From Polaribacter sp. (GTDB taxonomy: Bacteria > Bacteroidota > Bacteroidia > Flavobacteriales > Flavobacteriaceae), in assembly GCA_020740485.1 (NCBI GenBank), contig DYMN01000003.1, forward strand, positions 1-64,000: a stretch of DNA of 64,000 nt, read 5' to 3'. This document shows, one piece after another, positions 8,818 to 18,110 of the stretch (position 1 is the first letter of the stretch; each line of letters begins with the position of its first letter). The position numbers and the translations under genes were made by a program. Under the pieces are notes generated by a model. It did no database searches, was not told the DNA's origin, and was given only the letters and a program-made list of their open reading frames with translations.

Positions 8818-10674
8818 ATGTGTGGAATAACCGGCTATATAGGCAATAGAGATGCTTACCCTATAATCATTCAAGGGCTACAACGATTAGAATATCGTGG
8901 ATATGATAGTGCAGGTGTAGTTTTATACGATGGGAAAAATATAAACCTTTCAAAAACTAAAGGAAAAGTTTCAGATTTACAGAAAAAAGCAGAATTAGAA
9001 ATTCCTATTGAAGGAAACATTGGATTTGGTCATACCCGATGGGCTACTCACGGAGTTCCAAATTATGTCAACTCACATCCGCACCTTTCTCAATCTGAAA
9101 ATTTAGTGATCGTACACAATGGGATTATTGAAAATTATGATACCCTGAAAAAAGAACTCATATCCCGTGGTTACGAATTTAAAAGTGATACTGACACTGA
9201 AGTACTGATAAATTTCATTGAAGAAATCCAAAAACAAAAAAAATGTAAACTCGGTAAAGCGGTACAATTAGCTTTAAGTGAGGTTGTTGGAGCTTATGCT
9301 ATTTTAGTTTTTGATAAAACAAAACCTGATGAGTTGGTAATTGCTAAATTGGGGAGTCCCATTGCAATAGGAATCGGTAAAGATTATTCCGAATATTTTA
9401 TTGCTTCCGATGCCACGCCTTTTATTGAATATACCAAAGACGCTATCTATTTAGAAGATGGAGAAATGGCCATTGCCAAAATAGGGCGTGAAGTAAAAAT
9501 TTTCAAAATTGACGAAGATCAGAGAGTAAAAGATTTCAGAATTCAAGAATTACAATTGAGTTTAGATCAGATAGAAAAAGGGGGTTATGAACATTTTATG
9601 TTGAAAGAAATCTATGAGCAACCCACCGCTATAACTGACACCTACAGAGGAAGACTTAACGCTAACGAAGGATTGATAAAAATGTCCGGTTTAGATGATA
9701 ATTTAGGGAGATTTATGAATGCCAACAGAATTATCATTGTAGGTTGTGGCACTTCTTGGCACGCCGGTTTAGTTGCAGAATATCTATTTGAAGATATTGC
9801 CCGAATCCCTGTTGAGGTAGAATACGGGTCAGAGTTTCGTTATAGAAATCCTATCATCACTGAAAAAGATGTGGTCATAGCCATTTCGCAATCCGGAGAA
9901 ACAGCTGATACTTTAGCCGCTGTTAAATTAGCTAAATCAAATGGTGCTTTTGTGTTTGGTGTTTGTAATGTGGTAGGCTCTTCAATAGCCAGAGAAGCAC
10001 ATGCAGGAGCCTATACCCATGCCGGACCCGAGATAGGGGTTGCTTCTACAAAAGCATTTACCACCCAAATTACCTTATTGAGCTTATTAGCCTTAAAATT
10101 AGGCAAAGAAAAGGGCAATATATCATCTACGGTCTATCAAACTTATTTGCATGAATTGCTTCAAATTCCCGCGAAAATACAATCCTTGCTTTCTGAAGAT
10201 GCTCATATTAAGGTTATTGCAGAAAAGTATAAAGATGTTGCTAATTTCTTATATTTAGGAAGAGGGTATAATTTTCCGGTTGCATTAGAAGGGGCTTTAA
10301 AACTGAAAGAAATATCCTATATACATGCTGAAGGTTATCCTGCAGCAGAAATGAAACACGGACCCATTGCTTTAATTGATGAGAATATGCCTGTTGTGGT
10401 TATCGCAACAAAACAAGGACATTATGAAAAAGTAGTTAGTAATATACAGGAAATAAAAGCAAGACATGGTCAACTTATTACCATTGTTAGCGAAGGAGAT
10501 GTTACAGTGAAAGAAATGAGTAATTATACTATTGAAATTCCTGATACGTTAGAACCATTTACTCCTCTTTTGACTACAATTCCTTTGCAACTCTTGTCCT
10601 ACCATATAGCTGTGATGCGCGGTTGTAACGTAGATCAACCGAGAAATCTGGCAAAATCTGTTACTGTGGAATAA
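8818..10674 (+). CDS. glmS: Glutamine--fructose-6-phosphate aminotransferase (isomerizing)
   Basis: Makes glucosamine-6-phosphate from fructose-6-phosphate and glutamine, the entry to UDP-GlcNAc for peptidoglycan and LPS. 618 residues. N-terminal class II glutaminase starts MCGITGYIG, with Cys2 as nucleophile; HTRWATHG and NGIIENY follow. Two SIS isomerase domains follow, with CGTSWHAG, SQSGETADTLAA and HAEGYPAAEMKHGPIAL, and the end DQPRNLAKSVTVE is the conserved C-tail. Third gene of its operon; no glmS ribozyme-like leader is possible because only 14 bp separate it from the DUF4270 gene. It faces the M14 peptidase gene tail to tail. Confidence 0.98.
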   Translation: MCGITGYIGNRDAYPIIIQGLQRLEYRGYDSAGVVLYDGKNINLSKTKGKVSDLQKKAELEIPIEGNIGFGHTRWATHGVPNYVNSHPHLSQSENLVIVHNGIIENYDTLKKELISRGYEFKSDTDTEVLINFIEEIQKQKKCKLGKAVQLALSEVVGAYAILVFDKTKPDELVIAKLGSPIAIGIGKDYSEYFIASDATPFIEYTKDAIYLEDGEMAIAKIGREVKIFKIDEDQRVKDFRIQELQLSLDQIEKGGYEHFMLKEIYEQPTAITDTYRGRLNANEGLIKMSGLDDNLGRFMNANRIIIVGCGTSWHAGLVAEYLFEDIARIPVEVEYGSEFRYRNPIITEKDVVIAISQSGETADTLAAVKLAKSNGAFVFGVCNVVGSSIAREAHAGAYTHAGPEIGVASTKAFTTQITLLSLLALKLGKEKGNISSTVYQTYLHELLQIPAKIQSLLSEDAHIKVIAEKYKDVANFLYLGRGYNFPVALEGALKLKEISYIHAEGYPAAEMKHGPIALIDENMPVVVIATKQGHYEKVVSNIQEIKARHGQLITIVSEGDVTVKEMSNYTIEIPDTLEPFTPLLTTIPLQLLSYHIAVMRGCNVDQPRNLAKSVTVE

Positions 10675-10699
10675 TAACTTGTTGTGGTATTTTTTTGAT

Positions 10700-13045
10700 T
10701 TATTCTTTTATAAATCTTAAAATCTGACTTGAAATCGTAGTATTTATCTTTAAAAAGTAAATCCCTTGTTTTAGATTTGAAATATCAATGGGTTGGTCAA
10801 TTGGTTGAAGATTAGATTTGTAAATTTGCTGTCCGATCATGTTGAATATTTCAAAATTAAAATTGGAAACAAGATTATTAGAATAAATTTGAATAGTACT
10901 TTTAGCTGGATTAGGAAAGATATTAAAATATTCAAACTCAGTTTCATTAATATTCGCAGTACTGGAAATGATGCTGATATTAAAATCATCAAAATAAAAG
11001 CCATCAGCAGCAACTCCTCCGTCCGAAACCAATCGGAATCGAACTTTGATTGAATTGCCTATATACTGACTGAACGAAATTTCTTCAAGTACCCAATTAC
11101 TCTCAGTTCCGTCATACAAAGGTTCTCCCTCGGCCTTTTGGTCAGCTACACCGGCATTAGTATGCTTTCCACATTGAGGCTGCCAAGTTGTTCCGCCATC
11201 AGTTGAAACTTCAAATTGAACATAATCATAATTATTTTCCAAATCCCATTTGGCATAAAAACTACACTTTGCGTCAATAACGTTTGATAAGTTTAGCTGG
11301 TTATTAGATTCTATAGTTTTATCAGAATTATTAGCATAATCCCCGTTTGGACTGTCCGTAATACTGTTTGAGGATGAATAAAAAGTAGTTGAGGTTGTTG
11401 ACCAAGTATTAGTGTTCCAATTAGGCAAAATAGCATTCCCATAGTCGGTTATCAAAGGTTCGTAATTTCCGTAGGTTTTTTCCACCATAATTTCTGTTGG
11501 AAAAATTCCATTATGGATAACTACTTTAAATCGGATAGTTTCACCTAATTGAATATCTGAATTTAATTGATAGTTGATGTTTGATGTTACGGATTGAAGT
11601 TTTGCAACCTCGTTGTGCGTATTCGGGTTTCCTACACTTAAAATGTTACTACTTATTGGAACGATACTCAAAGTAAAATTTGCAGGATGGTCTACAACAC
11701 TCATGTTTTTAACGGTATAGGACAATGTGTTGGATAAACTATTTGTATTAGATGCACTTAAATCAGAAAAAACAGGGACATTATGAATTAATCTCAATGC
11801 GGTTAAGTTGTGATGAACCATGTTTTTACAAAGCGGAATAATGGCGCTTTGCGAGATCCAAAAATCATCACCAATTTCGGGTGTCATGGCAAATATTTTA
11901 TCATGATTTTCGGTGGCCACATACATCCAATCGTCAGAATCGCCCGAAGCAGGATAAATGGAAGAAGAAATCTGATTAGCAAACCCATTGTCAGCTACCA
12001 TTACATCGGTAATTTCTAAAAAAGTATCATGGTCAGGCGTGTATTCTTCGGATTGCCAACCAAAAGGGAAAAGTAATAAATTGCCATATGTATGGGCATT
12101 TACAGCTATTTTGAAATTGTGATTTTCAACTAACCATTTGACGGCTAAATTTTCAGGTTCACTAAAGGCACTTGGCCCGCAATAAGTATCGTGGGATGAG
12201 TTGGTTGAAGCGCCGGTTTCACCCCAATGATAAGAGTAATTTCTATTGTTATCTACCCCATAAATCCCTTCCCCATTATCTCTTCTGTTTTTTCTCCACA
12301 TACCGCCACCGGCTGGATCCGTGGTTTGATTATAAACATAACCATCAGGGTTAATGACAGGGACAAAAAAGATTTGTGAATTATTGACCAAAGCTTGAAT
12401 TTCTGCATTGGTGCTATAATTCTCTAATAAATACCACATATAAAACACCAATTGCTGTAAAGATCCTGGCTCTCTAGCGTGATGTATGGCTGTGTATAAA
12501 ATTTCTTGTTCTACTTCTTCAATAGCCGGATTCTCTGATATTTTTACCCAATAAATCGGACGATTTTCTGCTGTGACATAAGAGCTTATAGGCGATTTTG
12601 CACTTATCAGATTGGGGTAAAGATTATGCATCTCATCTAATTCATCTAAAAATTCGGTATAATTTAAGAATCCACCCATACTTCCTAAATTAAAATTTTG
12701 AGGTGTTATGTAATCAACCCCTTCATTTTGGCAAGGAATAGCGTTTTTTTTTAAGGGTGCATTTTTAATTCTTTTGTGATAGTGTTTTTTCCAATCTGAA
12801 ATGAGTATTTCTACTTTATATCCTAAATTTTTGGCAGTTTCAATTTCTGAGGATGAAAAAACAGATTCAATATATGTGTTTTCTTTATTCTTTCCGTGAC
12901 CAACTTCAACCCCATTTTTGAGTAATATTTCTATATCAGCAACATTGGCATAATAAATTCTGGCTTTAGAGTACTTTACGTCATCTTGGGAAAATTGGGA
13001 AAATGAAGTAAATAGGAGCAGTGCTGATAAAATATATTTTTTCAC
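10700..13045 (-). CDS. Secreted M14 zinc carboxypeptidase with T9SS type A sorting domain
   Basis: 781 residues. Signal peptide (KKYILSALLLFTSFSQFSQ), then an M14 catalytic domain: zinc ligands in HHARE (His189, Glu192) and NAHTY (His318), Arg-rich RKNRRD with NRNY, and catalytic Glu390 in AMTPEIGDDF. A beta-sandwich region with an MAM/jelly-roll-like segment (about 540-695) follows, then a T9SS type A C-terminal domain (YFNIFPNPAKSTIQIYS ... GIYFLKINTT). It should be exported through the outer membrane and either released or attached to the surface to trim peptides. The start is GTG and overlaps the TGA of the upstream SPOR gene (GTGA), so translation is probably coupled. Confidence 0.93.
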   Translation of the reverse strand: MKKYILSALLLFTSFSQFSQDDVKYSKARIYYANVADIEILLKNGVEVGHGKNKENTYIESVFSSSEIETAKNLGYKVEILISDWKKHYHKRIKNAPLKKNAIPCQNEGVDYITPQNFNLGSMGGFLNYTEFLDELDEMHNLYPNLISAKSPISSYVTAENRPIYWVKISENPAIEEVEQEILYTAIHHAREPGSLQQLVFYMWYLLENYSTNAEIQALVNNSQIFFVPVINPDGYVYNQTTDPAGGGMWRKNRRDNGEGIYGVDNNRNYSYHWGETGASTNSSHDTYCGPSAFSEPENLAVKWLVENHNFKIAVNAHTYGNLLLFPFGWQSEEYTPDHDTFLEITDVMVADNGFANQISSSIYPASGDSDDWMYVATENHDKIFAMTPEIGDDFWISQSAIIPLCKNMVHHNLTALRLIHNVPVFSDLSASNTNSLSNTLSYTVKNMSVVDHPANFTLSIVPISSNILSVGNPNTHNEVAKLQSVTSNINYQLNSDIQLGETIRFKVVIHNGIFPTEIMVEKTYGNYEPLITDYGNAILPNWNTNTWSTTSTTFYSSSNSITDSPNGDYANNSDKTIESNNQLNLSNVIDAKCSFYAKWDLENNYDYVQFEVSTDGGTTWQPQCGKHTNAGVADQKAEGEPLYDGTESNWVLEEISFSQYIGNSIKVRFRLVSDGGVAADGFYFDDFNISIISSTANINETEFEYFNIFPNPAKSTIQIYSNNLVSNFNFEIFNMIGQQIYKSNLQPIDQPIDISNLKQGIYFLKINTTISSQILRFIKE

Positions 13046-13422
13046 TCTGGGTTGAGATTTTTAATTTTGGCTTTAAGTTTAAAAGCCCCAGGATAATTTC
13101 TTCTAATTCTATTTAAATCTTTTAAAACATCAAGATCAGTTTTATAATTTCCTACTCTTACTTTCCAATCAGGTTGGTCATAGGATAGGTAAGCAGGTAT
13201 TTCAGGGAATAAATTATTAAATTTAGATTGAGCTGCTCTTGCTTCACTTTCTTTTAATCCGTTAAATATCTGAATACGATAACCCTCATCGCTATCTATC
13301 GACTTGTTGTATATTCTTCTTTCTTCTAATAAAAATTCCATTTCAGTATCATTATTTTGGCTAAAGCTGAAAAGTGAAATTAAGAATAATAAAATAAAAT
13401 AAATGTTTTTTTGGATAACCAT
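13042..13422 (-). CDS. SPOR-domain secreted protein
   Basis: 126 residues from the ATG at 13422 (MVIQKNIYFILLFLISLFSFSQ is a clean signal peptide). The ORF-track start at 13458 is upstream of the -7 box and is rejected. The mature part has one SPOR-like domain: GYRIQIFNGLKESEARAAQSKFNNLFP ... PDWKVRVGNYKTDLDVLKDLNRIRRNYPGAF, the fold that binds denuded peptidoglycan glycan strands. Likely periplasmic. It overlaps the M14 peptidase gene by 4 nt and is co-transcribed with it, although no functional link between the two is known to me. Confidence 0.85.
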   Translation of the reverse strand: MVIQKNIYFILLFLISLFSFSQNNDTEMEFLLEERRIYNKSIDSDEGYRIQIFNGLKESEARAAQSKFNNLFPEIPAYLSYDQPDWKVRVGNYKTDLDVLKDLNRIRRNYPGAFKLKAKIKNLNPE

Positions 13423-13444
13423 ATTTTTACAAATTAAGATTTGA

Positions 13445-13477
13445 CAAAAATAGTACATATTGCAATTAAAATGTCAA
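13445..13477 (-). promoter_or_regulatory. Promoter of the SPOR-M14 operon
   Basis: On the minus strand TTG (13475-13477), 22-bp spacer, TATTTTTG (13445-13452). It fixes the SPOR start codon at 13422. Confidence 0.7.
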
Positions 13478-13544
13478 TAAAGGTATAATTTAATTTCAAA
13501 ACTATTTAGAATTGTTATAAATTAAAGTATCGTGTGTTGCACCA

Positions 13545-13575
13545 TTTGCATATTCCTAAATAAATGTTAATTTCG
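13545..13575 (+). promoter_or_regulatory. Probable promoter of the act operon
   Basis: TTTG (13545-13548), 19-bp spacer, TAATTTCG (13568-13575), one mismatch to TAnnTTTG, leaving a leader of about 70 nt. A perfect TAATTTTG at 13633-13640 is closer but would put the start point almost on the ATG. Confidence 0.5.
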
Positions 13576-13647
13576 CATCTTTAACGATTTCGCTGATATA
13601 AATCAGTGAAAATATCATACCAAACTTGATAATAATTTTGTAGTAAT

Positions 13648-14847
13648 ATGATTTATCTACATTCACGCCACATAAAAGCCAAACTTTTTAGTTTTGTTTT
13701 TGCACTTTCATTAATTTTTTCCAATCTACTGTCTGCCCAAGAAGGTGATGCCGCTAAGGGTAAAGAACTCTTTACCGCTAATTGTACCGCTTGTCATACA
13801 TTGGATACCAAATTGATTGGTCCACCCTTAAAAGAGATTGGAGACAAAAGAGATTTCGATTATCTTTTTAACCAAATAACCAACCCCACAGAATGGGTGG
13901 TAAAGAATGCAGATGCAAAAAAAGTGTTTGAAGAGTACAATAAAGTACCGATGACACCATTTCCTCAATTCACCAAAGAAGATGTGGCAAATATTATTGC
14001 TTATACCAAAGTGGGTGATGCAGGAGTTGCAGCACCTGAAAAGGCAAAAACCCAAGTGGCAGTTACACCTATTAACAAAGAATATTTGGAACTCCCCGCA
14101 AAAGATTCATTTAATTGGTGGCAACCACTGGTTTTATTAGTTTTAGCCGGTTTAGTGTACTTCGCAGCTAAGAAAAAAATGAACATTTTTGCTATTATTT
14201 TAACCATAGTTTTATTATTGGCAACAGCCTACTTTTTATTCAATTGGATGCTTCAAATTGGGGTTGAAACCGGATATAAGCCGGTTCAGCCTATAGAATT
14301 TTCACATAAAGTGCACGCTGGGGATAATGGTATTAATTGTGAATATTGTCATAGTGCTGCTAAGCACAGTAAAACATCAGGTATTCCATCCAATGACGTT
14401 TGTATGAATTGTCATAAATTTATTGGTGAATACAAAGGTGAAGTTTATGGTGGACATGACAAAGCTTTTTTCGATGCTGAAATTGCCAAAGTGCAACAAG
14501 CTTCCGGATGGGACAAAGCCAAATTTGCTTACACTAATAAAGGTAAAGGTATTGAATGGGTGAGAGTGCATAATCTACCTGATTTTGCTTATTACAATCA
14601 CTCACAACACGTAACGGTAGCCGGTTTAGAATGTCAAACTTGTCATGGTCCGGTGGAACAGATGCACCGTGTAGAACAATTCTCACAATTGACCATGCAA
14701 TGGTGTTTAGACTGTCATAAAGCCACTCCGGTTAAGTTAGACGAAAACGGTTATTACAAAGGTACCTATGAAGAATTTGCCAAAGGTCATAAAGGAGCAA
14801 CTGTAGCGGATATGGGGGGAAGAGAATGTGGAAAATGTCACTATTAG
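13648..14847 (+). CDS. actA: Alternative complex III subunit A: cytochrome c domain plus pentaheme cytochrome c
   Basis: 399 residues with six CXXCH haem-c motifs. An N-terminal signal sequence (LFSFVFALSLIFSNLLSAQ) is followed by a monohaem cytochrome c domain (CTACH at 46-50, GPPLKEI, and a Met-ligand region PMTPFPQF). Two transmembrane segments (about 145-195) lead to a periplasmic pentahaem domain with CEYCH, CMNCH, CQTCH, CLDCH and a terminal CGKCHY. It forms the electron wire of alternative complex III, the quinol:cytochrome c oxidoreductase replacing bc1. First gene of the act operon. The monohaem plus pentahaem arrangement is known in Bacteroidota. Confidence 0.93.
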   Translation: MIYLHSRHIKAKLFSFVFALSLIFSNLLSAQEGDAAKGKELFTANCTACHTLDTKLIGPPLKEIGDKRDFDYLFNQITNPTEWVVKNADAKKVFEEYNKVPMTPFPQFTKEDVANIIAYTKVGDAGVAAPEKAKTQVAVTPINKEYLELPAKDSFNWWQPLVLLVLAGLVYFAAKKKMNIFAIILTIVLLLATAYFLFNWMLQIGVETGYKPVQPIEFSHKVHAGDNGINCEYCHSAAKHSKTSGIPSNDVCMNCHKFIGEYKGEVYGGHDKAFFDAEIAKVQQASGWDKAKFAYTNKGKGIEWVRVHNLPDFAYYNHSQHVTVAGLECQTCHGPVEQMHRVEQFSQLTMQWCLDCHKATPVKLDENGYYKGTYEEFAKGHKGATVADMGGRECGKCHY

Positions 14848-14979
14848 TAAAGTTTGAAGTTGAGCGATAGCAAAATCCCGCAAGGCGGGATTGGAAGTTT
14901 GAAGTGAGAAATAGGTCAAAATAAATTGTTGAAGAAAATTGGAATTAGGATTTTTTAAAATTTGGAATTTATTATATAT
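14848..14979. repeat. Intergenic hairpin AATCCCGC-AAG-GCGGGATT and GAAGT repeats between actA and actB
   Basis: A perfect 8-bp stem (14874-14881 with 14885-14892) with a 3-nt loop and no T-tract, flanked on both sides by copies of AGTTTGAAGT. Not a terminator by sequence; more like an intergenic repeat element. Confidence 0.6.
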
Positions 14980-17900
14980 ATGAGTGCAAATAAGAAATAT
15001 TGGGTTAGTATAGAGGAATTAAAACTGGACACTTCACGTATAGATGACATCAAAAACCGTGAGTTTATGGAAGAAATTCCAACTGATCAATTTTTAGGCG
15101 ATAAAGATGCTTTAGACGCCACTTCCACCACACGTCGTGATTTCTTGAAATATCTTGGTTTTACTACGGCAGCTGCTACCTTGGCATCTTGTGAAGGCCC
15201 TGTTCGTAAAGCAATTCCTTACATTGTAAAACCCCAAGAAATCATTCCGGGTATTCCTGATTATTATGCTACTACCTTTTTTGATGGTTTTGATTTTGCG
15301 AATATTTTGGTGAAAACCCGTGAAGGTCGCCCGATAAAAATTGAACCGAATAAAGAAGCTTTTGGTACTCCCAATGCACGTGTACAAGCTTCGGTTTTAT
15401 CTCTTTACGACTCAAATAGATTGCAAAGCCCAAAATTTAAAGGAAACGACACTACTTGGGATAAGGTAGATGCAGAAATTCCTGCCAAAATAAAATCTAT
15501 TATCGCAGCCGGTAAAGAGGTTGTTTTGCTCAAAGGTACTTGTGCGAGTCCTTCAGGCAATAAAATTGTAGAACAATTTCAAACCAAAGTAGGCGCCTTA
15601 CGAACTGTGGTTTATGATGCAGTATCAGAATCTGCGGCATTAGATGCTTTCGAAACGATGTATGGTGTGCGCGAATTGCCTGATTATGATTTTTCAAAAG
15701 CCAAAACCATTGTTTCTATCGGTGCAGACTTCTTAGGCGATTGGCAAGGAGGCGGATTTGAAAAAGGGTATATAGAAAGTCGTAAACCCGAATCCGGAAA
15801 CATGTCTTATCATGCACAATTGGAATCCAATATGTCTTTGACAGGAGCCAATGCTGATAAAAGAATTGCTATCAAACCTTCTGAACAAGTTTTTGCCCTT
15901 ATCAATTTATATAATGGAGTAACTGGCAACAGTCTTCCATCAAAAGCGACAGTAGTAGATGCTGATTTAAAAAAATTGGCAAATGCGCTCAAAGCAGCAG
16001 GAAATCAAGGAGTGGTGGTTACTGGCATCCAAGACAAAAATGCGCAAATATTAGCGTTAGCAATCAATGAAGCTTTAGGCTCCTTAGTGATTGACACAGT
16101 TCAAACTAAAAAAGTGCGTCAAGGAAACGATACAGCTGTTCAAACTTTAATGGCTGATATGAAAGCCGGAAAAGTGGGTGGTATCATCATTGTTAATTCA
16201 AATCCGGTTTATACTTTAGCCAACAGTAAAGAATTTGTTGATTCATTAAAGAAAATGGATTTAAGTGTTGTATTTGCGCAACATGATAATGAAACCGCAG
16301 AAGTGTGTCAATATGCATTAGCTGCACCTCATTATTTAGAGGCATGGGGTGATGTTGCTCATAAAAAAGGACATTACAGTTTAATTCAACCCACGATTCG
16401 TCCTTTATTCAATACGCGCGCGTTTCCAGATTCTATGTTGAAATGGATGGGAGAACCCGTTACTTTCTATGATTTCATGAAAGCAGGTTTTCTAGGAAGT
16501 TGGAATCAAGCCTTGCACGAGGGTTTTGTAAAATCAGAAGAAACATTTGCAGCACCATCTGCCAAAGCAGTTGATTTTGCTGCTGTTGCCACCGAATTGG
16601 GTAAAACAAAATCCGGGGCATTAGAATTGGCATTATATACCAAAACCTCAATGGGTGACGGTCAAATGGCAAACAATCCATGGTTGCAAGAACTCCCTGA
16701 CCCCATCACGCGTGCTTCTTGGGACAATTATTTAACGATGTCACCAACTGACGCTGCTGCAAAAGGTATAACCAATACCACCGCAGACAATGGTGCCATG
16801 GACGGACAATATGTTGATGTAAAAGTTGGTAACGTTACATTAGAAAATGTTCCCGTTTATATCCAACCCGGTCAAGCAGTTGGTTCTGTCGGATTGGCTT
16901 TAGGTTATGGAAGAACCGAAGGAGTAAAAAAAGAGATGAAACAAGGGGTGAATGCTTTTGCATTAGTTTCAGCCGGAAATGTTGTTGAAATCTCTGCACC
17001 AAAAGGACACCATGAATTTGCGTGTATACAATTGCAACACACCTTAGCGGGTCGTCATGATATTTTAAAAGAAGTTTCTTTAGCTGATTTTAAATCTAAA
17101 GATGCTAATGATTGGAATGAAAAAGCCAAATATTCTTTAAATCATCAAGAAGTTGATGGCAAAGAAGCTGACTTATGGGCTGAACACGATTCAAGTAATG
17201 GACATCATTTCAACTTATCTATAGACTTAACTGCTTGTACAGGTTGTGCGGCTTGTGTAATTGCGTGTCATGCAGAAAACAATGTTCCTGTAGTTGGTAA
17301 ACAAGAAATGCGTCGCAGTCGCGATATGCATTGGTTGCGTATAGATCGTTATTATTCTTCTGATGTTCCAACGCGTGAAGTTGCAATTGAAGAGGGCTTG
17401 AGTAAACCAGAAATGTACCACGGGTTAGAGCGTGTAGCGGAAAATCCACAAGTAGCTTTCCAACCGGTAATGTGTCAACATTGTAACCATGCACCTTGCG
17501 AAACGGTTTGTCCTGTTGCGGCAACATCACATGGGGCTCAAGGTCAAAATCAAATGGCTTACAACCGTTGTGTTGGAACCCGTTATTGTGCAAACAACTG
17601 TCCTTACAGAGTACGTCGCTTCAATTGGTTCCGTTACAACGAAAATCCGGAATTTGATTATAACATGAATAATGATTACGGCAGAATGGTACTTAATCCT
17701 GATGTTACCGTGCGTAGTCGTGGGGTAATGGAAAAATGTTCCTTGTGTATTCAAATGACACAAGCTACTATTTTAGAAGCAAAAAAAGATGGGCGTCCTA
17801 TCAAAGACGGAGAATTCCAAGTGGCTTGTGCCAATGCTTGTAGTACTAACGCATTAGTATTTGGAGATGTCAATGACAAATCAAGCAAGATTTTTGCTTT

Positions 17901-17991
17901 AGCACAAGACAAGAGAGCTTATCATTTACTTGATTTTGTTGGAACACGTCCGAATGTAGTGTATCAAGTAAAAGTACGCAACGAAGCCTAA
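14980..17991 (+). CDS. actB: Alternative complex III subunit B: TAT-variant molybdopterin-oxidoreductase-like / Fe-S protein
   Basis: About 1003 residues from ATG 14980 (the TTG at 14962 is an artefact of the upstream AT-rich sequence). An internal twin-arginine-like signal TTRRDFLKYLGFTTAAATLASC begins about residue 50 and ends in a lipobox Cys about 71. A large molybdopterin-oxidoreductase-like region follows, which in this complex does not carry the cofactor. The C-terminal ferredoxin-like domain has four cysteine clusters: CTGCAACVIAC, CQHCNHAPCETVC, CVGTRYCANNC and CSLC...CANAC. It is the periplasmic iron-sulfur subunit that hands electrons from quinol towards the haems of ActA. Confidence 0.95.
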   Translation: MSANKKYWVSIEELKLDTSRIDDIKNREFMEEIPTDQFLGDKDALDATSTTRRDFLKYLGFTTAAATLASCEGPVRKAIPYIVKPQEIIPGIPDYYATTFFDGFDFANILVKTREGRPIKIEPNKEAFGTPNARVQASVLSLYDSNRLQSPKFKGNDTTWDKVDAEIPAKIKSIIAAGKEVVLLKGTCASPSGNKIVEQFQTKVGALRTVVYDAVSESAALDAFETMYGVRELPDYDFSKAKTIVSIGADFLGDWQGGGFEKGYIESRKPESGNMSYHAQLESNMSLTGANADKRIAIKPSEQVFALINLYNGVTGNSLPSKATVVDADLKKLANALKAAGNQGVVVTGIQDKNAQILALAINEALGSLVIDTVQTKKVRQGNDTAVQTLMADMKAGKVGGIIIVNSNPVYTLANSKEFVDSLKKMDLSVVFAQHDNETAEVCQYALAAPHYLEAWGDVAHKKGHYSLIQPTIRPLFNTRAFPDSMLKWMGEPVTFYDFMKAGFLGSWNQALHEGFVKSEETFAAPSAKAVDFAAVATELGKTKSGALELALYTKTSMGDGQMANNPWLQELPDPITRASWDNYLTMSPTDAAAKGITNTTADNGAMDGQYVDVKVGNVTLENVPVYIQPGQAVGSVGLALGYGRTEGVKKEMKQGVNAFALVSAGNVVEISAPKGHHEFACIQLQHTLAGRHDILKEVSLADFKSKDANDWNEKAKYSLNHQEVDGKEADLWAEHDSSNGHHFNLSIDLTACTGCAACVIACHAENNVPVVGKQEMRRSRDMHWLRIDRYYSSDVPTREVAIEEGLSKPEMYHGLERVAENPQVAFQPVMCQHCNHAPCETVCPVAATSHGAQGQNQMAYNRCVGTRYCANNCPYRVRRFNWFRYNENPEFDYNMNNDYGRMVLNPDVTVRSRGVMEKCSLCIQMTQATILEAKKDGRPIKDGEFQVACANACSTNALVFGDVNDKSSKIFALAQDKRAYHLLDFVGTRPNVVYQVKVRNEA

Positions 17992-18110
17992 AATTAAAAT
18001 AACTAATAACAATAAACAAATTCCAAAAGGTATTAAAAACGAAATTCCATCTTTGTTTAATTTTACAATATGGGAATTAGGGATTTGAAAATTATAAATT
18101 TTAAACATTT

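Noticed and set aside
17219-17593. 124-aa ORF on the minus strand inside actB
   Set aside because: Shadow of the coding frame; no domain and no promoter.
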